NCBI GenBank assembly: GCA_032719365.1 | Contig: CM064861.1 | Coordinates: 83,076,863 to 83,140,862, forward strand | Origin: Prinsepia uniflora | Lineage: Eukaryota; Streptophyta; Magnoliopsida; Rosales; Rosaceae | Length of the DNA: 64,000 nt | Direction: 5' to 3' | Shown here: positions 34,681-46,372 of the stretch, in pieces | Layout of the letters: every line of letters starts with the position of its first letter | How positions within the stretch are numbered: position 1 is the stretch's first letter | The notes under the pieces: model-generated | What the model saw: only the letters and a program-made list of their open reading frames with translations | The model's database searches: none | What the model was told of the DNA's origin: nothing | Position numbers and translations under genes: made by a program

Positions 34681-37089
34681 GCCCGTTTCACCGCCTTCGT
34701 CATAAAGTCCTTACTTTTAGAATCACTTTGCCACCCCAGATGAATTTCCAGATATCCTTTGAGATCTAGTGAGACGATGAAGCCGAAGCCCTATTCACTT
34801 TTTCATTTTCATCCAAATTGGGACCAAAAGGAGGTTGGAGGCATGCACCATTCAATTTTGGAATCCAGACTATGATCCAAAATCTAGTGTTAACCAAAAC
34901 ATTAAATTACCGTAAAATAATACTAAAGATTGTTTTGGGTTCACAAGTCACTACATTCATACCTTATTTTGGCCCTAAAATATTAGATTTTGCAGCCTAC
35001 AAATTTGGCGTTTGTGGCGGTTGCCTCACTTTGCTCCAACCGGCCAAAGAAACAAATAAACTTGAAAATAATTGGAAAGATTTTAAGGCCAACAATCCAA
35101 AGCTTGATTGGCTGGCTAGCCAAGAGTTCAATTGCTTGATTATCAACACCACGCAAATGTTATATATTTGCATTGGACAAAAAAAAAATACATGCCCAAC
35201 TGTTAATTGAATTTACTCATTCTGAATTGAAATCCATAATATTTAGATTGTATTTAAGTATTTAAGATATAATTTAGCATTTTTCTCCATATTTTACGCA
35301 GGCTTTTGTTTCTCATAAAAAATGATGTTGATGCCTAATATGTTTAATATTAAAATGCAAGTCCCCTCCCAAAATATTATTCTATAAAAAAAAAATATTC
35401 CACATACATTCATCTATTCATACAATATTGAATTCAATTAAAACAATTTAACTTTCGAACCTGATTTACTTTGCGAAAAAAGCAACACTCGCACTCACCA
35501 ATCCTCTCATATGTGGATTAAATTTACGGCTTACCAAGACTATATAAACTTTATCAAAATTTTCGATTATTTTGATGCAATTACCAAATAATTTTTAATT
35601 TGATTGATGTTTTTCCAAGAGTAATCCTTATATAATATTTTAACAATTTCATATTTCAAATTATCACACTTACATAAAACAAAATTGATAATCGGGCGTG
35701 AAGAGAATGAGCACAGCAACTGTACTATGAGTCTATGAATGAAAAATAAATTTAAAAAAATTTCGGTAACATCATATATATACCATTCATCAAAGCACAC
35801 ATCAATCACTAATGTTTACTTCTTGTAAGGTTAAAGAAATAAATTTTAGATAATATCATAATGTAAATAAATTTTTGACATCTATATAAAATGAAACTGT
35901 TTATAAATTAACTTTTGAATAATTTTCTTTTTGACATCTATATAAAATGAAACTGTTTATAAATTAACTTTTGAATAATTTTCTTTTGTTACAAGAGATA
36001 TTTGTAGTAAGATATCAATGATAGTATATAATGAGATATTATGTTTATTAATAACTCATACGTAAATCTCCAGATCAAAATCTGAATAAGTTGTAAAAAA
36101 AAAAAAAAACAAAAGTGCTCTATCGTTGCTGTAAGTACAATCGCCAATGAAAACTGTATTATTGTCATGTATGATGTATACAATCGTCAATGAATGATGA
36201 AAATATCATCACCCAAAGGCCAAAAATACGTACCATATACTTATCTTTCCAGCATTTCAAGAACGAAGGTGATCCTGCAAACAGCGAAGGGATGGAATGC
36301 GTTCAATGTTCCACACCTCAGTCCTCATTGTCTCCCATGCCATGTCAAGCATGCTAACAAAACCAAATCAAAACGATGCCAGAAAGACCCACCTATTTTT
36401 ATATTTTCAAAAGCAAAATATTTATTATAAAAAGGAAAAATACGACCAATTTTCTATTAAAAGGAAAGAATCCCGCTACACTGCTACAGGCCTACAGCCC
36501 ACGAGCAAAATATGCGTTACATTAGCTCGACTTCCAAGGCAACATTTCCTGGGTCCCATCCATTTGGGGGTGGGGGTGCTCAAGAGACCCGACTAAGTAA
36601 CCCAACTAGAGGCAACTCCACCCACCCAATTATTGCCACGACGCCTCACGTGGCTGCAGCTTATTGGTTTGTCAAACTGGCACCTGACCCTACCTTGAAC
36701 AATTCCAGCTGTAAATAAAGCTCCTCGTTCTTTTTTTTCTTTTTTTGGGTTTCAGGGGAAAACCGCGTATCGAAACGTCAGTAGGCACTAGCCATTGCTA
36801 TAATCTTCATTTTTCACTGTCGAGTTGGATGTATTTTTATAAAGAGTGGACAGGTTGTATCTGTCTGGACTTTTATATTGAGTTGCTGTAATATCACGCC
36901 AGTTATTTTAATTATTTATTTTACTTTTAGGATAAGAATATATTTTATGTTTTTTGAGAGTAAAAAGAGAAATTACAACGAAAAGTTACCAAGCCAGTCA
37001 ACTCCAAGCATGTCAAATCACCATGTCCGTATTAACTTCATGGGAGAATAGAGCAAAGATCTCCATACAAAAGTGTCCTAAATGGGTCA
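34681..37089. other. gene-free stretch
   Basis: AT-rich intergenic DNA with a 56-bp tandem duplication (35872-35983) and a poly-A run at about 36096-36110. Short ORFs are unsupported. No element ends were identified. Confidence 0.5.
35872..35983. repeat. 56-bp perfect-looking tandem duplication
   Basis: The unit beginning TTTTTGACATCTATATAAAA and ending TTGAATAATTTTC occurs twice in direct succession (35872 and 35928) with no difference that I can see, so the duplication is recent. It is AT-rich and non-coding. Confidence 0.9.
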
Positions 37090-37469
37090 TTGCGTCCGTA
37101 ATCAAACCCACAATCCAAATGCTTCGAATTAGTCTCCTCAGATTTCTCTCTCTCCCTCCTTCTCTTCTTCTTCCCTTTTCTTCAACCTCATTGCTCCCAA
37201 ATCCCTCGCTCCCCTGTAATCCACAGCAGCTTCGTCTCCAATTCCCATAACCATTTTTGTTTAGTCGTGCTGATATTATCAGCAACCCAAAACTTAAATT
37301 TGTATATTGGTCAAACACTAAGCATCCTTTTATTATTCAGTTGAACATTATCCATCTTAGATTACAATTACTCTCTTATCCACGTACTTGCAAAAAGAAA
37401 AAGGCATGCTCCAAAATAACAATCCATTTCACAACACAAACCGACTCATCCAATTCAACAACGGGTAAC

Positions 37470-38595
37470 ATCTTAAGCAAATATAATGAAAGCCCAAAAA
37501 TAAGGGAATCAACACCTACTTCCATTGTAATGGTGCACCCCAACCTTAGAAGCATGGCATAATACTCGATTCCATACTTCCGTAGAAGTGGCCAGTTATT
37601 TGAGATTATAATTAGTGTAAGACCCGTGTCCTGGAGGAAACGGTGAACAATCCCACATTCCTGCGAGGGGAAATGGTCTGGAAGAGGATGGTGGTGTGCC
37701 TTAAAGGTGTAGGCACACACCTATCTAACACTAGACCTTTTGGGAGCTCAAGTGGCTTTTTTTTGGGGGGGGGGGGGGGGGGGGGGGATTGGAACACCAA
37801 AGTTAAGCGAGTTGAGGCTGGTGCAATTCCATGATTGGTGACCCCCTGGGAAGTTGCACCATGAGTTCCCGAAAACAAAACCGTGAGGGCGAGGCCCAAA
37901 ACGGACAATATGGTGCTAGATGAGTCAGGTCCTGACCGAGGAGGGTTTGGTCTTGACAATTTGGTATCAGAGCCAGACCCCGACCGGGAAGTGTGTCAAC
38001 GAGGACGCTGGACCCGAAGGGGGGTGGATTGTAAAACCCGTGTTCTGAAGGGAACGGTGAACAATCCCATATTCCTGCGAGGGGGAATAGTCTGGGAGAG
38101 GATGGTGGTGTGCCTTAAAGGTGTAGGCACACACCTATCTAGCACTAGGCCTTTTGGGAGCTCAAGTGGCTTTGGGGGGGATTGGAACCCCAAAGTTAAG
38201 CGAGTTGAGGCTGGTGCAATTCCATGATGGGTGACCCCTGGGAAGTTGCACCATGAGCTCCCGAAAAAAAAACCGTGAGGGCGAGGCCCAAAGCGAACAT
38301 TATGGTGCTAGATGAGTCAGGTCCGGACCAAGGAGGGTCGGATCTTGACAATTAGCTTCCCTGCATTTTGATCCACAAAAAAAACCACTAGAAATTAAAA
38401 AATATTGAAATTAACACATTAAAAAAAACCAAATAATACTATAATATTAAGTATAAATAGCTCCTTGCCTTTGGAGTTGCGAAGGGAGTCGACCACGGTC
38501 TTGTAGCTGAGGGTGTATTTGCCGCTCTTCATGACAAGAGTGAGCCTCGTGTTTATGTTCTCATGAGTCTTCTTCGTCTTCTTCACCGCCACCAT
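37470..38595 (-). pseudogene. RPL30: ribosomal protein eL30 (RPL30) gene copy, broken
   Basis: Minus strand. ATG at 38595 opens [20 protein letters not shown]... [20 protein letters not shown], an excellent match to the N terminus of the large-subunit protein eL30. Exon 1 (38595-38469) ends AAAG|GCAAGG, a GC-type donor, and the intron ends ATGCAG at 38361. Exon 2 starts GGAAGCTAAT and is then split by the TRIM (37616-38350). Past it the frame gives IISNNWPLLRKYGIEYYAML, matching the next eL30 block, with Cys-Pro to Trp-Pro and Ser to Tyr changes. A one-base deletion near 37547 then shifts frame. Later exons were not identified. The retained intron shows a duplicated genomic copy, not a processed one. 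It cannot make eL30. Confidence 0.85.
37616..38350 (+). mobile_element. TRIM (terminal-repeat retrotransposon in miniature), 735 bp
   Basis: LTR1 37616-37958 (TGTAAGACCCGTG ... GGTCTTGACA), primer site TGGTATCAGAGCC at 37962-37974 (initiator tRNA-Met), polypurine tract GAAGGGGGGTGGAT at 38016-38029, and LTR2 38030-38350 (TGTAAAACCCGTG ... GGATCTTGACA). The 5-bp duplication ATTAG lies at 37611-37615 and 38351-38355. The internal region is only 71 bp and non-coding, so mobility depends on proteins from other elements. LTR1 is longer mainly because of a G-tract of more than 20 bases near 37763-37787. The element sits in exon 2 of the eL30 copy. Confidence 0.93.
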
Positions 38596-38839
38596 TTTTC
38601 ACGATCCCAGATTCTTCGATTTTGGTGTCCTTAATTCTCAAAATTCTCTCGCTTTTTGGAATTGGAGACTGAGCTAGTGTGGATTACAGGGGGAGTGAGG
38701 GATTTGGGAGCAATGAGGTTAAAGAAAATGGAAGAAGAAAAAGACGAAGAAAAAGAACAAGAGAATGAGGGAGCGAGAGAGACAAATATGAGGAGAATGA
38801 TTCAAAGCATTTGTATTATGGCTTTGCTTGCTCTGTTGT

Positions 38840-40622
38840 TGGTGGACACAACGATGAAATTGGTCAGCTGATTTGGTGGTTTTGGTTATCCATATGTTCA
38901 TATGAAGGAAGATGAACAATGAAATCCAGATAGATGTTCATCTTCCTTTAAATTTTTTTTTTAAAATTTTAATAATTTTTTATAAATAATTAACCAAACA
39001 ATCAGAGACTGACACGTAAACACCAGATTAACAGATGGGCAACAGATGGAGCAATAGTATAACTAAATGTGCAGTTATGGTAGAATATTGAAACTAAATC
39101 CGTTTCGGGGAGTAAAGTGATATTTAATATCCGCTTAAGGAAGTAAAGTGAGTAATAAACTTAAAAAAAATGAGTGCATTCCTTAAAAAGTATTTAAAAT
39201 GAAAGTTTGACATCAAATAATTAATTATATATTAAGTGGCAGGATTTGAAGAAACATAATATTCAACAATTAGTAATACATTTTAAAATTGTATATTCTA
39301 TTGAAATTTTTATAGAATTTAAATGCCTTTAAAAGTTTATATATATATATATATATATTCAATTATGATTTTTGAAGATCTGATAAAAACTTGTGGATAT
39401 TTAATTCATGATTTCATGGAGCTAGTTTGACAAAGTCACTCCCATTCAATTTATACTTTTAAAGATAATTATAAAGTCATTAAAAACTTAAATGTGTTCT
39501 ATTATGATATTTTGTAATTCTATAAAAGTTTAGGCATATTGAAAATAGGATTGAATATTATAGACTTTATTAAATAGTAGAATTTATGGAATTTTTCAAA
39601 GATTTTAGTGTAAAGTTTGCTTATTAAAGTTCATAATTTATGTATCAAATGGGTCTAATTCAGTTTATTCGAACGTTAACTTGTAGATAATTGGTCTCAA
39701 GTTCGAACTCCGATAACATATTATATGAAAAATTTCAAAAAATTCTCCCTTCTCTGTAATAAAAAAAGTTCATAATTTCTCTAACCTTCCTCTTTCAGAT
39801 TTTTATAGATTTCATAAGGCTTCAAAAATATCATTCATAATTTTCAATAAAATTCAAATATAATTTTTATATCATTCATAATTTTCAATAAAATTCAAAT
39901 ATTCTCCGGAAACCTATTATAAGATATTTATTCTCTACCGGAATTATAAGTAATTACATAGTACAAATTTTATATGAGTTTATTTATTGTTTGAAGGAAA
40001 AAACAAAAATTAATAAAATGAATACAAATATTTCAAAGACATGCATGTTTCCTAGTGAACATAAATTCCCAATCTCATTAATCGTTAAAAGTTTTCAATT
40101 TTTGTAATTATTTTTGTAGTATTAGATATATTATTTTATTTTAAGTTGGTGAGAGAAATTTCAGTGAAGAATAATTATAATATGATTATAAAATTCTTCA
40201 AATAAAAAATATCTATCAAATTATATAACTTAATAATTTTTTTTTAAAAAATCATTCACAATATCTAAAATCCAAGATAACTCTGCAAAGCTCTATTAAT
40301 AAATGCTATAAATAAATTTTTAAAAATTAAATCATTTAAAAGAACTATATGATTATTTGTATGTATAAATCTGAATTCACTACATCTCCTAAATATTTTT
40401 TTTAGAATAATTTTGATCTCTTAAAATTGTGGTCAATAATGTTATTAATTCTCCTTTATCAAATTGTTATGTAAGGAAACCATCACAAGGGGGTTCGTGT
40501 ACTAATTTAGGGGGTGTATTAAATTCATTTTTTTTTATTGATAATTGCAGAGTTGTTTGAATGATTAAGTTATACATATTTATTAAATTTTATATATTTT
40601 TACAGAGTTAACAATAAAACTA
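38840..40622. other. gene-free AT-rich stretch
   Basis: No gene seen. It contains a (TA)n run at about 39336-39358 and a 41-bp direct duplication (ATATCATTCATAATTTTCAA..., 39828-39909). Words around 39470-39590 (GTCATTAAAAAC, TTCTATAAAAGTTT) resemble, inverted, the DNA at 45180-45540. Confidence 0.45.
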
Positions 40623-40630
40623 TACATAGT

Positions 40631-43600
40631 TAGGGGTGACAGGACCGCCCCCGAAAGGGGCATCGATGACTGTGCCCGGTCCTGCTCCCGTCTGGCAAGA
40701 TGATTGAAAATCCCAAATCGTCCTCAGTACTTGCCAAACCAGGGATAGCCACACGTACTTACTCATGCCTCCGCCCCTCGTACAGCCTCGAACAATGCGC
40801 CACGACCTGGAGGGTCAACAAAAACCAAAAGGTGTGAGTGGACAAAAATAAATCAGTTTAGCAAAACAGTTACAACAAGCGTTTTTACCCTCCGCGTAAG
40901 GAAAAACTCGGATGAATCTGAAAGTCATTTTTCCTTCTCAACCATCGGTTCTTAGCCCGTAACCATAATCACCGGGCCTCAGCCCAAAAACCACGAATCA
41001 AAACCAAATGCACAACATGATCCCAAAACCAACAACCATATACCGGGCCACTGCCCAACTCAACCGAAACATCAGAAATCATCAATAATCACAAGTCAAA
41101 CATTATGCTGGATATCAAGTGCGCCCGAGTCTTTAAACTCAAACCATGCGCATAACCAGGCCTTCCCGGGATTTCAACGAGTTTTTAAACTCAAAACATA
41201 ATCAATAGGCCTCGGGGGGTATCACAATAATCGAGTCTTTAAACTCACGAGTCTTTAAACTCATTAAGGGCCCTCCCCCGTCATCAATTAACCGAGTCTT
41301 TAAACTCAAAACGTGCTCCAGCAATAGCACCGGGTTTTTAAACCCAAGACAGTTTTCAAACACAACAGCGGGTCTTTAAACCCAAAACAGTTTATCAATC
41401 ACGACAACATGGGATCCATCCCCAAAATCATATTTTTCACAACAGGACCCATGGTCCGAATTTCCACGTTCATTTTCCCCAAATCATACTTTACAAAAAT
41501 AATCAAATCATCATGAAACACGGGGCAGGCAAAATCAGACCAAATCACTTTATTAAGTCCTTTTTCATTCCCGAATTCGAATTCGCAATAATGATTCCGT
41601 AAGCCGGCATCCGGAAGCATCATCCCGAACCCAAACCAAGAATCCACTTTATTTTTTTTTTTCCGAAAACCGAAACCCCGTAAATCAAGTTACCTTTGTG
41701 CCCCGAGCATCAAGCCCGAATTCACCCTTTTCAAATCCATTTTTATTCTTAGAAATCACCTCTTTCTCAAATCTCATTTTCAACACATCAAACCCACAAT
41801 CATAATCACTAAAATCACGATCCAATCAAAATAGTACTCAAAACCCATTTTCAAAATCCTCAAAATCACAAGTCTCTTTTAAATTCCCAGATTCAACGTC
41901 AACAGTGACCAAATCACAAAAACTCGAAATCTCGTAAAACGTGCAAATCCGGAACATTCTCGAAAAACGTGTTAAAACCGTAAGTCACACTCGCAAATCA
42001 TAAACAACCTTCTTAAATCATTTTACACCCATTTCATATAATTTCTTTCATTAAACCATCATTAAGCACACGAGTGACCATAGTCTCGAAATACGCGTAA
42101 TTTCACATGTATAGTAACACAAAGAAAAAATGCGTATAAATACGGGAAACGGAGACGTATAAATACGGAAATCAAACTCAATCACAATTAATAATCATAA
42201 TCATAAAATCATAGAAATAATTTATGCATGCATTAAATTTGAAAGCAACGTCCACTCACACACCATCCTTAAGGCTCGGTTTTGCGCCGCACGCATGCCC
42301 GTAATTTCCGATATTTCCAGAAATTCCAAATCCTGTCCGAAAACACATTCCCGGGTCATTGAGGTCTCAAATAACATCATACTAATTCCCCATAATTTTC
42401 CAAAAATCAATCGTTAATTAAAAATGTAACCTAAACCTTCGGACCCTCGTAATAACATCGAGACAGTGTCCGAAAATTCCGAAACCAACGTTAAAAAGTT
42501 CGTTACATTGTATAGGACAAAAGTCGTTTTGAACTCACCTTGAAATTCGGCCCCACGCGCCGTCACGCGCCGCCGCAAGCGGCTGCGCGTGACACCCACG
42601 CGCCAGCTACAGTAACCCAACGGTCACCAGCCTCACCCGATTCCCTGGTAAACGGGTCGTCGACCCGCGTGTGTGACCCGTTCCAATTCCTGCCAAGCAC
42701 AACCTAATTTCCTCAATTGATCCATCAAATAGACTCGCAAGGGACACAATTAAATGTCTGTACCAATTACTCCACTCGACACTGCCCAAAGTCAACTTAA
42801 TTTAACTCGCGTCGAACTCGAAGTCCAACGTCCCAGTTCATCACACCGTCACTGTTTCCTTCAATTGATCAGTTAGGAAGCACCGTAGATTCACCCTCAC
42901 GATGATTGTGAGCTCAATTTCACAAGGGCTTACCTCCATGACCATGACTCCAAGCTCGATTTTTCTGCAACTCCGTCGTGACCGTCCATGGCTCCCCAGG
43001 CTTCGAGCTTCGATCCCCTTGATCTAGATCGCCTAAGTGATGTCCCAGAAGACTGAATTGAGCCTTGGATTGGCTTGGGCTGGCCTACATTTCGACTTGA
43101 ATTTTTGAATTGATTAAACACAGTTTCGGGTTTCTGGGTGAAATTTCTCCTCCCAGCTCGACTCTCTGTTTCTCCCTCGCTCTCTCTGACCCTCACAACA
43201 CACTACTAATTCTCCCTTGCTCTCTTCCCGTTCCTCTCTTCTCTCAATTCGGCCTTGGGAAGGTCGACCATGTCTCCCACCATGTCTCTGTTTTTCTCTC
43301 CACCTCACGAGCTCCAGCACCGCCTCAGAGCACCCACACCCGCACAGTGCACTAGTTTCACTCCCACTCGAACATAAACAATGCCCCTCGTGCCCTGCTC
43401 AACACTCCCAATGGCATAACAAAATTACCAGCCCAGAGCCCACTGTCCCCCACAAGAACTCAGAACCATTAGCAATGGTGCCCGTGCTGATCCCCCAGCA
43501 CGCCGGTTCCCCAATCAACAGCCACTAACCCAATTTCCTAAGCTAATTTGTTAAACAATTCATAGGACAAAACAATTGGGGCAGTCACTCCCGGCATGGG

Positions 43601-44757
43601 CTTCGGACTCTGCTTTCGCGGCAATCAAACAATTCCCCTGCAGAAAATTACCATTTTGCCCCCACTTGGCAAATTACCAAAATGCCCCCCACGCGTCCCA
43701 GACCCGTAACTTGGTCAAACAAACTCCGATCGACGCGTGCCGCCTGTCTACGGACTCAGGGCATCAAGACCATCCTAACGGTCCTCGGTCCTCGGCCATC
43801 GGACCCCCCGATCAAAAAGTCAACAATTTCCCCCATTTCGTTCAAATTACGGAAATGCCATTGGCTTCCGAACGTCATAACTTTCACCACGAAAGTCGGA
43901 ATCGAACGTGCCACCTGTCTATGATCTCGTGACGTCCCAAACTACGTCACGGTCACCGGTCAAAGTCCATTTGACCGTCCGAATAAAAAGTCAACGTCTT
44001 GCCCACGAATAGGGGCAAAACGGTCATTTTGCATCGTTCGTCCGATTTTCGTCCAACTAATAACCGATTAACCCCGCTAATCATGATTAGGTGGTAATCT
44101 AATCCCGAATTCCTGGATGGGTCGTTACAAGGGGTGAGCACGGTTCAGTTCGATACGGATATTGACAATATCCAAATCGAAACCGTTAAAATCTTAACGG
44201 TTCGATACGGTTTGAATTTTCTAAAATTAGAAAGAAAACTATTTCGATCCAAACTGTTACTAATGGTTCGGTTTGGATCGAAACAGTTTAAAATCGTTAC
44301 GAAATTTAAAAAAAGGATATAGAAAAAATATGAATACAAAAAAAAAATCAATACTCAATATTCAAAATTTTATATATTTAGCTTACTAAGTATTGAATTG
44401 CAAACATTATCACTATACTAAGATTTATCAAATACACGACTATTTAATAATTTTTTATTATACTCTTATATAAGTGTACATATACTTATATGTGTATATC
44501 TAAGTATCCTTTTATTTTTATGATTTTTACTTTGTATTAATAATAGATTTAAACATTAAAAAATTAATATATTTCTTAACAGTTCGGTTTAGATTTTACG
44601 GATTTCCAAAATGAAAATCCAAATCCAAACCGTTACTAACGGAACGGTTTGAATTCTCAAACCGTTTAACTTTTATCTGGTCAAACTTAAACCGTTGGAT
44701 AAATAACGGTTTGAAGCAGATCGATTAGCGGTTTTAATGTATTCATGTCCACCCCTA
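40631..44757. mobile_element. hAT-type MITE, split by a solo LTR
   Basis: Perfect 8-bp duplication TACATAGT at 40623-40630 and 44758-44765. Ends TAGGGGTG... and ...CACCCCTA with subterminal CGGTTCAGTTCGATACGG, a common plant hAT MITE type. Only the first six bases are left of the LTR insertion; the other 623 bp are 44135-44757. The total is about 629 bp of its own sequence. Internal blocks of AACGGTT and AACCGTT repeat in both orientations. There is no transposase. Confidence 0.85.
40637..44129 (-). mobile_element. solo LTR of the gypsy superfamily, minus strand, 3.5 kb
   Basis: TGACAGGACCGCCCC ... GGGTCGTTACA with perfect duplication AGGGG at 40632-40636 and 44130-44134. On the minus strand the leader signals are: donor GAGGTAAGCCC (about 42935), acceptor TCGGACAG|GA (42333), a 73-nt exon, donor GTGAGTGGAC (42259 downward), GTCCACTCACA complementary motif at 40833-40843, and acceptor CCTCCAG|GTCGTGG (40807). 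The variable region carries many GAGTCTTTAAACTC motifs (41120-41390). It inserted into the extreme end of the hAT MITE. Confidence 0.9.
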
Positions 44758-44765
44758 TACATAGT

Positions 44766-46273
44766 TACATGACAGAATTTTGTAAAGTCATACTGAGTTT
44801 TATGTATTGTAATTGATTTTTGCAAAAAAATGATATTGAGTTATATAATTTGATATATATATTTTTTAGAATAATTTTGTAATCAAATCAAAATTATGTT
44901 TTTTACTAAAATTTTTCTAACTAAAAAAAAAATATATATTTCTAGAACTATAAAATAATTACCTAAATATAAAACTTTTAACTACCAATGAGATTGAGAG
45001 TCAAGAATTGCTAAGTATCATGTATGCTTTTGAATCTTTTTTCATTTTTCTTTTTCAAAAACAAACAAATCACAAATTATATTTTAAGTTTTGTATAAGT
45101 CGGTAGAAATAGGCGAGACAAATCATACATTTTGTTAAAACATAATTTGCACTAAAAGATTGTCAAACTCCATAAAAGTCATTTATTTAATGAAGTTTAC
45201 AATATTCATTGATTTTTTGAACAAACATAAAATTTCTTGGAGTTATAAAATGACATGATTGAATATACCACAATTTTTAATGACTTTATGAATTTCGAGA
45301 AAAATTTAAATTTAATAGCCTCAAACTTTTGCTAAGTCTTCAAAATGATAATTGAATATATCTGAACTTTTGCTAATTCTTCATAAACTTTGGTAAAGCG
45401 TAATTTGCACTAAAAGTTAATCAAATTCTATAAAACTCTTTCATTTATTGAAGTTTATTCATCAATATTTTGAATACACAAACTTTATTGGATATTGAAA
45501 TAATATAATTGAATACACTTTAATTTTTTATGACTATAAATCTCGATAAAAATATAAATTTTATCACTTTAAACCTTTGTTAACTCTTTACATTTCCAAT
45601 TAAATATATGCCTTAAACCCTAAGTTTTTTTTAAAAAATTAATTTGATAGAAATCTCAATTGAATAAATCTTTTTAGTTTATTTTTGAGTTTAATGCTGA
45701 CATAAGGCGTTCCGAGGCTAATCAGAACCTCAAATGAGCACAAAAGTGAGAGTGTGGCAAAAACTAGTCTCATATTAATTTTTTTTCAATTGGCTCTTAC
45801 TAATATGTTGAGAGACCTTTTTTTGGGGTACTAATCCATCCAATGTCGAACCCTTTGAACCCAAAGTTGACTAATGGATTTGAAGAGATAATAAGGGTCG
45901 AACCCAACCAAAGGCACCTAAGCATAGCTAGGTAAGCCCCCAATACCACCCGCTAGCTCTACCCCCCAGGGGTTATTCAGAGACATTTCAAAGTTCAAAC
46001 AATGTAAATTAAGTTTCTTTCTTATGTGAGTGCAAAGTGTAATTAGTGAAAGCCCAAAGGAAGGGTCAGTGGACGTGTCACATGCGCCTAATGAAGCAGA
46101 TGGGCCCCGGCCAGACTGTGTTGCCTACACGTTCCTGGGGCCAGGAAAACGCCGAACCTTCTTTTCGTCTTAGCACGTCGATCCAACGGCTCACTCTGAC
46201 CCCATCTGGCACTCGGTCCCACTTCGATGTACGCTCCAGATTGAGGCCCTTTTCTTCCCGTTGAGATCGGGCC
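44766..46273. other. gene-free stretch upstream of the AGP gene
   Basis: AT-rich DNA. A diverged tandem pair of about 258 bp starts at 45143 and 45401 (TAATTTGCACTAAAAG in each) and runs to about 45650. The last 250 bp before 46274 is more GC-rich and probably promoter of the AGP gene. No gene is supported. Confidence 0.5.
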
Positions 46274-46281
46274 TATATATT
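46274..46281 (+). promoter_or_regulatory. TATA box of the AGP gene
   Basis: TATATATT about 92 bp before the start codon at 46373. A start of transcription near 46305 would leave a pyrimidine-rich leader of about 70 nt (TCTCACTCCCTCTCC at 46302 onward). Placement is inferred from spacing. Confidence 0.55.
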
Positions 46282-46372
46282 CTCTTTTTGAGATAATTAC
46301 AGTCTCACTCCCTCTCCGTATCCTTTTTATATCTCCATCTGACTTCTATAGTTCTATTGTCAATCAAGAGAG

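Larger units (their letters stand above)
37090..38835. repeat. inverted repeat arms flanking the eL30 pseudogene
   Basis: The left arm 37090-37246 read on the minus strand matches the right arm 38658-38835 read on the plus strand. Both run GGAATTGGAGAC, GTGGATTACAGGG, GAGGGATTTGGGAGCAATGA, GAAGAAGA-rich, GAGGAGA, TTCGAAGC or TTCAAAGC, CATTTG. Each can be read as a short Glu/Arg-rich ORF, but no known protein is recognised. The arms lie outside both ends of the eL30 copy, 63 bp beyond its 5' end. Confidence 0.7.

Noticed and set aside
38656..38871. 71-residue ORF (MELETELVWITGG...) as a gene
   Set aside because: It is the right arm of the inverted repeat around the eL30 copy. Glu-rich low complexity and no known family.
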